Made by a program: the position numbers and the translations under genes. The notes under the pieces were generated by a model. That model searched no databases. It was not told the origin of the DNA and was given only the letters and a program-made list of their open reading frames with translations. A DNA stretch of 64,000 nucleotides. Origin: Nonomuraea helvata. Lineage in GTDB: Bacteria; Actinomycetota; Actinomycetes; Streptosporangiales; Streptosporangiaceae. This document shows, piece by piece, positions 11,059-17,721 of this stretch. The stretch lies in contig NZ_BAAAXV010000001.1 in NCBI RefSeq assembly GCF_039535785.1, forward strand, positions 1,674,001 through 1,738,000, in the 5' to 3' direction. Numbering within the stretch: the first letter of the stretch is position 1; every line of letters begins with the position of its first letter.

Positions 11059-11105
11059 TGCCGTTCGGCACCCGCTGCTCCCGGTGAACGTGCCGTTCGG
11101 CACCC
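11059..11105. promoter_or_regulatory. Two operator-like palindromes TGCCGTTCGGCA in a divergent promoter region
   Basis: The 15-mer TGCCGTTCGGCACCC occurs at 11059-11073 and 11091-11105. Its first 12 bases form a perfect palindrome (TGCCG-TT-CGGCA). The two centres are 32 bp apart, close to three helical turns, so a protein dimer bound at each would face the same side. They lie between the divergent membrane protein (11020) and kinase (11142). The NarL-type regulator encoded just downstream is the natural candidate to bind them. Confidence 0.7.
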
Positions 11106-11128
11106 CGTGAACCCCCGCGCGCGGGGCC

Positions 11129-11134
11129 TATCCT
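11129..11134 (+). promoter_or_regulatory. -10 element TATCCT, probable leaderless promoter
   Basis: TATCCT lies 7 nt before the GTG start at 11142. No ribosome binding site is present, so the kinase message is probably leaderless. The second palindrome ends 24 bp upstream of this element, i.e. around the -35 position, consistent with direct control. Confidence 0.4.
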
Positions 11135-11141
11135 CGGTGCG

Positions 11142-12257
11142 GTGAGCTTGATGTGGGTGGCCGCCTTCGTGCCGGCGCCGGTTCCCGTCGCGGCGGTGGC
11201 GACCGTGCTGTTCCGCCGGCGGCTCAGGTCGCGGCTGCCCGCGCTGGTCTGGCCGGCCGCCGCCGTCTCCCTGGCCGTCACGCTGGCCTGCCTGTCCGGG
11301 GCGGTCGAGCCCGCGCCGGACACCGCCGTGCTGTGGATGTTCGAGAGCCTGGCGCTCATGGCGCTGACCGGCCTGGCCGTCCGGTACGCGCCGCCCCGGC
11401 AGGCCGCCGCGGCGGCCCCGGCGGCGGGCCTGGCCGCGTCCGTGTGGCTGCTGCGCTCCTTCACCCCCGCCTCGCCGCTGGAAGGGGTGGGTGTCTGCGC
11501 GTTCTGGAGCCTGGGCGCGCTCCTGGCCGCGGCCGTCGGCGGTTACCTGCGCCACGTCGAGGCACGGGAGACCCGCGCGGTGGCCGACGCCCGTACCGCC
11601 CTGCGGCTGCGGCTGGCCGGGGACCTGCACGACTTCGTCGCCCACGACATCAGCGAGATGGTGGCGCACGCCCAGGCGGGCACGGTCACGGGCGATCCGC
11701 TGGGGGCGCTCGAACGCGTCGAAGCGGCGGGGCAGCGGGCCCTGTCGATGCTGGACCGCACCCTGGACATGCTGCACCACGACCGGCCCCTGTCACCCCC
11801 GGGTGACCTGAACGGCATCCGCGAGGCCGCAGAACGCTTCTCCGCCGCCGGCGCCGCCCAGGTCAGCCTGCGCATGGATCCGCTCGTGGCGGTTCCCGCG
11901 GAGCTCGGGGCGCTGGCGTACCGGATCGTGGTCGAGGGGCTGACCAACGTACGGCGGCACGCTCCCCGGGCCACCAGGGTGGACCTCGCCGTCAGCGCCG
12001 GAGCCGACGCGCTCGAGATCACGATGGCCAACGACGGCGTGACCGGAGCACGCGGCGGGCGACGCGGCGGGTCCGGCCTGGCCGGGCTGGCGGCGCTCGT
12101 CCAGGAGCAGGGCGGCGACCTGGTGGCGGGCCGCCGGGGGGCCGTACGGGACGGGTGGTCGCTGGCCGCCCGCCTGCCACTGGCACAATCGCCGGGGTGT
12201 CCACCCGCATCCTCATCGCCGACGACCAGGAAGGCATCCGCGGCGCCTTCCGGCTGA
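11142..12257 (+). CDS. Two-component sensor histidine kinase, DesK/NarL type
   Basis: A 371-residue kinase from GTG 11142. The N-terminal 135 residues hold about four to five membrane spans and no sizeable extracellular domain. The phosphoacceptor region is LAGDLHDFVAHDISEMVAHAQ with His153, unusual in having FVAHDIS rather than VVAHxLS. The ATPase region has ALAYRIVVEGLTNVRRHAP and GSGLAGLAALV. The last 60 bp overlap the regulator start, so the final 20 residues (PGCPPASSSPTTRKASAAPSG) are low in information. Together with the regulator it probably controls the divergent membrane protein through the palindromes at 11059-11105. Confidence 0.88.
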   Translation: MSLMWVAAFVPAPVPVAAVATVLFRRRLRSRLPALVWPAAAVSLAVTLACLSGAVEPAPDTAVLWMFESLALMALTGLAVRYAPPRQAAAAAPAAGLAASVWLLRSFTPASPLEGVGVCAFWSLGALLAAAVGGYLRHVEARETRAVADARTALRLRLAGDLHDFVAHDISEMVAHAQAGTVTGDPLGALERVEAAGQRALSMLDRTLDMLHHDRPLSPPGDLNGIREAAERFSAAGAAQVSLRMDPLVAVPAELGALAYRIVVEGLTNVRRHAPRATRVDLAVSAGADALEITMANDGVTGARGGRRGGSGLAGLAALVQEQGGDLVAGRRGAVRDGWSLAARLPLAQSPGCPPASSSPTTRKASAAPSG

Positions 12258-12826
12258 TCCTCGACGCCCAGCCCGACATGACCGTCGTGGCGGAGGCCGC
12301 CGACGGCCGGGCCGCGATCGACACCGCCAGGGCGATCAAGCCCGACGTCGTGCTCGCCGACATCCGCATGCCCGGGGCCGACGGCATCGAGGTGGCCCGC
12401 GCCCTGGCCGGCACGGGCATCCACGTGGTGATTGTCACCACGTTCGGGCTCGACGAGTACGTGCACGCGGCGCTGCGGCACGGCGCCTCCGGGTTCGTGC
12501 TCAAGCGCTCCGGCCCCACGCTGCTGGTCGAGGCCGTCCGGGCCGCGATGAACGGCGACATGCTCATCAGCCCCCAACTCACCGTCCGGCTGCTGCGCGA
12601 GCGCGGCCTGCCGCACGAGCGGCCGGACGTCGTCCTCACCGAGCGCGAGGACGAGATCGTCGTGATGGTGGCGCAGGGCAGGACCAACGCCGAGATCGCC
12701 GGGGAGCTGTTCCTCTCGCCGGGCACGGTCAAGAACCACATCGCGACCGTCCAGCGCAAGATCGGCGCCAGGAACCGCGTCGGCATCGCCGCCTGGGCCT
12801 GGTCCACCGGCAGAGCCGAGCCGTGA
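12197..12826 (+). CDS. Response regulator, NarL/LuxR family
   Basis: A 209-residue regulator. GTG 12197 is chosen because the receiver begins at once (STRILIADDQEGIR); an upstream in-frame start at 12155 would add only low-information residues. Asp9/Asp10, phosphoacceptor Asp55 (VVLADIRMPG), Thr81/82 and Lys103 are present. The C-terminal LuxR helix-turn-helix covers about 145-200 (LTEREDEIVVMVAQGRTNAEI, SPGTVKNHIATVQRKI). The gene overlaps the kinase by 61 bp, indicating translational coupling. It is the likely binder of the TGCCGTTCGGCA sites upstream of the kinase. Confidence 0.9.
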   Translation: MSTRILIADDQEGIRGAFRLILDAQPDMTVVAEAADGRAAIDTARAIKPDVVLADIRMPGADGIEVARALAGTGIHVVIVTTFGLDEYVHAALRHGASGFVLKRSGPTLLVEAVRAAMNGDMLISPQLTVRLLRERGLPHERPDVVLTEREDEIVVMVAQGRTNAEIAGELFLSPGTVKNHIATVQRKIGARNRVGIAAWAWSTGRAEP

Positions 12827-12939
12827 GCTGTTCGTGCCACCGGCGCGAACGCGTAAACGGACCCGCTCCCGCCCTGTGATCCGTGTAGCATCTGGGACAC
12901 AGGGGGACGAAACTGCGCGGCGGCGGTGGTCTTACTGCC

Positions 12940-13425
12940 GTGCGGAAACGGCGTGAGACTCCAGGTCTGGCCATCTTCGCCGACACTCACGACGATGAGG
13001 CGATCTTGGAACGTTTGGACGAGCAGTCGCATGAGGCCGAGGGTCTTGCGCGGATGTTGGAGAAGCTGCTGGACGACTGGTCGGCGCGCTCCGGCATCGC
13101 GGTCGAGGTCTGGGCCCTGCCCAAGGGCGACGTTCCCGGCCCGGCCGCCCGCAACGTGTTCGCCGCGGTGCAGGAGGCGCTGACCGGCATCGAGCGGCAC
13201 GGCCGCGCCCGGACAGTCTCGATCGCCGTCACGTTGAGCCTGAGCGGCCTGCGCCTGACCGTCAGCGACGACGGCCACGGCCTCGCCGACAGTCAGGACG
13301 ACCGGGAGGTGGCCGTGATGAAGGCGTGCTTCGCCGAGATCGGCGGGGAGCTCACGGTCAACCGGGTCTCCGGCGAGGGGAGCACCGTCACGGGGATCGT
13401 CCCGGCCCGCGCACTACGGAGCTGA
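12940..13425 (+). CDS. Orphan histidine-kinase-like ATPase domain protein
   Basis: A 161-residue protein consisting almost only of a GHKL ATPase domain: FAAVQEALTGIERHGRA is the N box, SDDGHGLAD the G1 box and GEGSTVTGIVP the end of the domain. It looks like the C-terminal half of a NarL-type kinase without membrane spans and without the phosphoacceptor HD motif. The start is uncertain. GTG 12940 has no ribosome binding site, whereas AGGGGGA at 12901-12907 is properly spaced only for a CTG at 12913; a TAGCAT -10 lies at 12886-12891. It may modulate the neighbouring two-component system, act as a phosphatase/kinase partner, or be a remnant. Confidence 0.7.
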   Translation: MRKRRETPGLAIFADTHDDEAILERLDEQSHEAEGLARMLEKLLDDWSARSGIAVEVWALPKGDVPGPAARNVFAAVQEALTGIERHGRARTVSIAVTLSLSGLRLTVSDDGHGLADSQDDREVAVMKACFAEIGGELTVNRVSGEGSTVTGIVPARALRS

Positions 13426-13439
13426 CGAGCCGGGCCGTT

Positions 13440-14162
13440 TCACCACGATTGGGACAGCACCAGGTCCACGAACGTCGCGGGGTGCTCCAGGTGCAGGAAG
13501 TGCCCGGCCTCCGGCCACACCACGGTCGTGGATCGAGGGTGCCCAAGAGGTGGGCGCGACAGGCCCGCCTCCCACTTCGCGGCTTCCGGCACATTGTGTA
13601 CGGCGAGCACCGGGCAGGTCCGTCCGGCCAGGTAGCGCTCGGATTCGCGGCGCACCCCGAAGGCCCCCGGCTCGGTGTACATCCCGGCGTAGCACTCGGC
13701 CAGCACATGACCGGGCGTGGCCAGCAACTGTTCGGTGATCGGCCCTGGCAGCGGCCCGAGCTGACGCAGCGCCGCGGCCGCACCGTCGGCGCGCAGCGCC
13801 GCCAGCCGCCCGGGGATGAGCCGCTCCTCCGCCACGTCCGCGCCGTACGCGGGGGCGATGACGACCAGCGCGCTGACCAGCTCCGGATGCTCGACCGCCA
13901 GAGCGGTGACCACCTGGGCGCCCATGGAGTGCCCGATGGCCACCACCGGCTCGTCCAGCAGCGGCAGCAGGTCACGGGCCAGGTCGGCAGGCCGATATCC
14001 GGTCGCCGGGGCCGGCGACCTGCCGTGGCCGCGCAGATCGGGGGCGATCACGCGGCGCTCGCCGAAGTCGAGCGCGTGCCACACCCGGTGGTCGCCGCCC
14101 CAGCCGTGGACCAGGAGCAGCGGGGGCCCTTCGTGCCCCCGCGTCTCCACGTGCAGGTTCAC
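13440..14162 (-). CDS. Alpha/beta hydrolase
   Basis: A 240-residue alpha/beta-hydrolase fold enzyme starting at GTG 14162, overlapping the glycosidase stop by 4 bp (GTGA). The oxyanion-hole motif LLLVHGWGGDHRVW, the strand PDLRGHGRS, the nucleophile elbow AIGHSMGAQ (Ser) and the C-terminal catalytic His in PEAGHFLHLEHP are all present, so it should be active. It is the last gene of the long minus-strand sugar operon. An esterase that removes acyl groups from plant-type polysaccharide fragments would fit this context, but substrate is unknown. Confidence 0.85.
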   Translation of the reverse strand: MNLHVETRGHEGPPLLLVHGWGGDHRVWHALDFGERRVIAPDLRGHGRSPAPATGYRPADLARDLLPLLDEPVVAIGHSMGAQVVTALAVEHPELVSALVVIAPAYGADVAEERLIPGRLAALRADGAAAALRQLGPLPGPITEQLLATPGHVLAECYAGMYTEPGAFGVRRESERYLAGRTCPVLAVHNVPEAAKWEAGLSRPPLGHPRSTTVVWPEAGHFLHLEHPATFVDLVLSQSW

Positions 14163-15631
14163 GTGCCGTAGCTGATCTGCTCGAACCGCGCCGCGCAGCC
14201 CTCGCCCGCCAGGTCCTGCACCCAGAACCCGACGAACGCGCCGGTGAAGCCGAACGCGCGCACGTGACCGTCGACGAACTCGTCGGCGTGCTCGTCCGAC
14301 ACGATCGTCGCGTCCAGCTCGGGGCCGTCGTTGAACCGCACCACCGGCCCGTCGAACTCCACCCGCAGCCTGACCTCGGGTCCCGCCGGGCCGAGCAGGT
14401 GCTCGGTGCGGGTGCCCCGGTCGCTGGTGGTCAGCACCAGGCCCTCGGTGGTCAGCGCGAGGTAGTGCCAGTTGCGCGAGTTGTAGTACGCGGTGATGCC
14501 CGCCGACTGGTGGACGCTGTCCGGCTCGAACCGCAGGACGGCCTCCAGGGAGCACTTCTGCGCCGTGACCCGGCGGGCGACCAGGCTCGGGGTGCGCAGG
14601 CCGTACGGAGACTGGCCACCCTGGACGGTGAAGCCGCCGTCGTCGGCGCTCAGCCAGTCGGGTGAGGCGGGCCGCCGCAGCGTGCTCCAGTCCGGCCAGA
14701 GCCCGGTCCCGTCCTCGGCCGCCGGCCACGGATGGGCTGGCAGCGCGGGCGGGACCACCTCGACGGCGGGCACGCCGCCCGCCACGCGCGGCCAGCCGTC
14801 CTCCCAGACCACGCGCTGCAGCGCGGTCTCACGCCCGAGCACGCACCTGCGGTTGTGGTACGGCCGGGCCACCAGGTGAGCGACGTACCACTCCCCCGTC
14901 TGCGTCTGCACCAGGCAGCCGTGACCCGCCTTCTGCAGCTCAAGACTCGGGTCGTGCCGCGAGGTGAGCATCGGCCCGGCCGGGTCCTCCTCGTACGGCC
15001 CCGACAGCGAGCGGGAGCGCAGCACCGAGACCCGGTGCTCGTAGCCGGTGCCGCCCTCGGCCGCCATCAGGTAGTACCAGCCGTCGATCCGGTAGATGTG
15101 CGGGCCTTCGCTGATGTTGCGGTTGGGCAGGATCAGCTCGGGCTTGCCGCCGTCGAGAGCCTGCAGCTCGATCCCGGCGAACCCGCGCCCCGGCCGGGAG
15201 TCGAAGACCATGTTGAGCAGCCAGCTCCGGCCGTCCTCGTGGTAGAGGGCGGCGTCGAAGCCGCGGCCGGGCAGCCGCACCGGGTCGGACCACGGCCCTT
15301 CGATCGACGGCGCGGTGATCAGGTAGTTGGCGATGTCCTTGTAGCCGAGCGCGTAGTTGTCCATCACGCCGTAGACGAGGTGGAACAGCCCGTCGTGGTA
15401 GGTCAGGTCGGGCGCCCAGACGCCGCCCGAGTCGGGCACGCCGGACAGGTCGAGCAGCCTGCGCTCGGTCAGGATGCCGCCCAGCGGCCGCCAGTTCACC
15501 AGGTCGCGGGAGTGGTGGACGCGCACGCCCGGGTACCACTCGAAGGTCGAGGTGGCCAGGTAGTAGTCCTCCCCCACCCGCACGATCGACGGGTCGGGGT
15601 GGAAACCGGGCAGTACGGGGTTGCGGATCAT
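14159..15631 (-). CDS. Glycoside hydrolase family 43-like enzyme (beta-xylosidase/arabinosidase type)
   Basis: A 490-residue cytoplasmic enzyme from ATG 15631, overlapping the preceding gene by ATGA. The five-bladed propeller starts with NPVLPGFHPDPSIVRVGEDYYLATSTFEWYPG. The GH43 triad is readable as Asp13 (HPDPSI), Asp126 (GRGFDAALY) and Glu175 (NISEGPHIYR). Residues 330-490 form a C-terminal beta-sandwich as in GH43 beta-xylosidases (AGITAYYNSRNWHYLALT). No signal peptide is present, so it acts on imported oligosaccharides. Together with the ABC transporter it suggests uptake followed by intracellular trimming of a xylose- or arabinose-containing oligomer. Confidence 0.9.
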   Translation of the reverse strand: MIRNPVLPGFHPDPSIVRVGEDYYLATSTFEWYPGVRVHHSRDLVNWRPLGGILTERRLLDLSGVPDSGGVWAPDLTYHDGLFHLVYGVMDNYALGYKDIANYLITAPSIEGPWSDPVRLPGRGFDAALYHEDGRSWLLNMVFDSRPGRGFAGIELQALDGGKPELILPNRNISEGPHIYRIDGWYYLMAAEGGTGYEHRVSVLRSRSLSGPYEEDPAGPMLTSRHDPSLELQKAGHGCLVQTQTGEWYVAHLVARPYHNRRCVLGRETALQRVVWEDGWPRVAGGVPAVEVVPPALPAHPWPAAEDGTGLWPDWSTLRRPASPDWLSADDGGFTVQGGQSPYGLRTPSLVARRVTAQKCSLEAVLRFEPDSVHQSAGITAYYNSRNWHYLALTTEGLVLTTSDRGTRTEHLLGPAGPEVRLRVEFDGPVVRFNDGPELDATIVSDEHADEFVDGHVRAFGFTGAFVGFWVQDLAGEGCAARFEQISYGT

Positions 15632-17721
15632 GCGATCTCCACGCTCTTTCCAGCTGGCAGCTCGACTTCTCGGCGCAGGCCCGAGGCACGATGGATCACT
15701 GTGACAGTCTGGCCGACCGGCGAGGTGAGCCGGGCGCGTACGCCGTCGCCCCAGGTCAGCTCCTCGACCGTCACCCGGCCCCGGCAGCGGACACCTGTGA
15801 CGCGGCCCCGCCCGAGCGCGGACGGCAGTGCGGGCAGCAGCTCGACGACGCCCGGCCGGGAGTGGACCAGCAGCTCCAGGAGGACGCCCGGCAGGCTGAT
15901 GGCCGCGTCGGCGTTGTAGATCTCCCGGCCGGGGTTGTGGGAGCTCATCAACGAGTCGAAGAACATCCCGTTGTCCAGAATTTTCCGGACATTCGCCCAG
16001 GCCAGCTCGCCGTCCTTCAGCCGCGCCGCCGCCAGCGCCCGGTGCAGGCTCCCGTGCGCCGACAGGTTCTCGTCGCCCCTGAGCAGGAGGGCCTGGCGGG
16101 CGGCCGCCGCCAGCTCGGGCGTGTCGTCGGGGTTGATCTCGTGCAGCGGCCACACCGGGTAGAGGTGGCTGACGTGCCGATGATCCTCGTACGGCGGCAC
16201 GTCCGCGATCCACTCGGCCAGCGCACCCCTGTCGTCGATCCGGTACGGCGCGAGCCGCCCGCTCACCGGGGAGTCGCCGAGCGCGTGCCGGGCCGCCGCG
16301 ACGTCCATGGTGGCGTTGACGCAGGCAAGCGGCCCGCCGCCCGGCCCCACCTCGGGCGAGAACGACGGCACCACGCTCCCGTCCGTCCCGGCGAGGAAGT
16401 CCTCCCAGAACAGGCGGCACTCCGCCAGCCACCCCTCCAGCTCGGGGACCGGCTCGCCGGTGGTCTCGGCGTGCTCCACCAGCGGGTACAGCAGCCAGTC
16501 CGCCCCGGCCAGCCACATGGTCCACGGCCAGTCGGCGTTCAGGTGGAACAGGTGGCCGTTCTCCCCGTCCGTGCGGCTCGGCGCGAGGATGCCCCTGGCG
16601 CCGTAGATCTGTCTGGCGTTGGTCCGCCAGTGGTCGATCTGGCCCCGGATGAGGTTCGCGTACCCGTCGATCAGCTCCGGCAGCGCGCCGATGTTGACGC
16701 CCGCCATCTGGAGGTTGAGGTTGGCGTCGGTGGTGAAGTCGCCCGACCAGGCCGCTCCCCAGGCCCCCAGCCAGAGGCCGGTCAGCCGGGGCGGCAGGAT
16801 GCCGCTCGAGCTCAGCAGAAGGTAGCGGCCCGCGTGGAAGATCCGCTCCACCAGCGCGGCGCCTGCCAGCTCGCCGACCGGCCTGGCGCGCTCGTCCGGG
16901 GTCGCGCCCAGGTCGAGGGTGACGCGCTCGTACAGCGGGCGGTGCAAGGCGACGTGCCTGCTCAGCAGGCTGTCGTATCCGAGCTCGGCCAGGTCGGCCA
17001 GGTCGGCGGCCGGAAGCGGCTCGGTCGGGCTTTCGTCGTGCCGGGCCGCCTGCGTCAGCAGCAGCACCTCGGCCGCGCCCGTCACCGTCACGGTGTCGCC
17101 CTCCACCACGACGGTCCCGCCGCGCGGCCGGACGAGGGTGAGACCCTCGAAACCGGCGGCGCCCCGGCCCTCGGGCGGGTAGGCGCCGCGGATCCGCAGG
17201 AAGACCTGGCCGTCCTGCTCACCGGCCGCCGTCTCGTAGCGGACCGTCTCCGGCCTGCCGGGCAGGTCGCCGGTCAGGCGGAGGGTGACGTCACCGGTGA
17301 GGCGCTGGACGACGACCGCGTCGGCCCGGGACACGAAGGCCCAGTGCGAACAAGTGGTGACCTCGCCGGTGGCGAAGTCGGTGGTGCGGCGGTACTCCCC
17401 GCTCGACGCGGGCCGTGAGATCACCAGCTCCCAGCCGGGGTGGAACGGCTGGGTCCACTCCAGGCTCCGGCCGTCGGCCGCCAGCGCCTGGGCCTCGGCG
17501 GGCCGTCCGGCCAGCAGCAGGGAGCGGATCTCGGGCAGCAGGTGCGCGACGGCGGGCGGGCGGCGGTCGCGGGTGCCGTTGGGCAGGACGAACCGGTGGT
17601 GGTTGACCACCACCCGCTCCTCCCGCGGGTCCCCGTACACCATGATCCCGACCTCGCCGTTGCCCGAGAGGAATGCGTTTTCCCACGTGAGCGCGGGCGA
17701 CAGGTCGAGCAAGGAGTGCAT
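15628..17721 (-). CDS. Glycoside hydrolase family 95-like enzyme (alpha-fucosidase/galactosidase type)
   Basis: A 697-residue cytoplasmic enzyme from ATG 17721, sharing one base with the preceding stop (TGATG). Early residues match GH95: ALPWNGEVG-type text appears as ENAFLSGNGEVGIMVYGDP. The (alpha/alpha)6 barrel part contains GDFTTDANLNLQMAGVNIGALPEL and the very characteristic DHRHVSHLYPVWPLHEI; a later HGSLHRALAAARLKDGELAW also fits. The usual WP after NLQM is replaced by GVN, so substrate preference may differ from known fucosidases. No signal peptide is present. It should act on oligosaccharides delivered by the transporter. Confidence 0.85.
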   Translation of the reverse strand: MHSLLDLSPALTWENAFLSGNGEVGIMVYGDPREERVVVNHHRFVLPNGTRDRRPPAVAHLLPEIRSLLLAGRPAEAQALAADGRSLEWTQPFHPGWELVISRPASSGEYRRTTDFATGEVTTCSHWAFVSRADAVVVQRLTGDVTLRLTGDLPGRPETVRYETAAGEQDGQVFLRIRGAYPPEGRGAAGFEGLTLVRPRGGTVVVEGDTVTVTGAAEVLLLTQAARHDESPTEPLPAADLADLAELGYDSLLSRHVALHRPLYERVTLDLGATPDERARPVGELAGAALVERIFHAGRYLLLSSSGILPPRLTGLWLGAWGAAWSGDFTTDANLNLQMAGVNIGALPELIDGYANLIRGQIDHWRTNARQIYGARGILAPSRTDGENGHLFHLNADWPWTMWLAGADWLLYPLVEHAETTGEPVPELEGWLAECRLFWEDFLAGTDGSVVPSFSPEVGPGGGPLACVNATMDVAAARHALGDSPVSGRLAPYRIDDRGALAEWIADVPPYEDHRHVSHLYPVWPLHEINPDDTPELAAAARQALLLRGDENLSAHGSLHRALAAARLKDGELAWANVRKILDNGMFFDSLMSSHNPGREIYNADAAISLPGVLLELLVHSRPGVVELLPALPSALGRGRVTGVRCRGRVTVEELTWGDGVRARLTSPVGQTVTVIHRASGLRREVELPAGKSVEIA

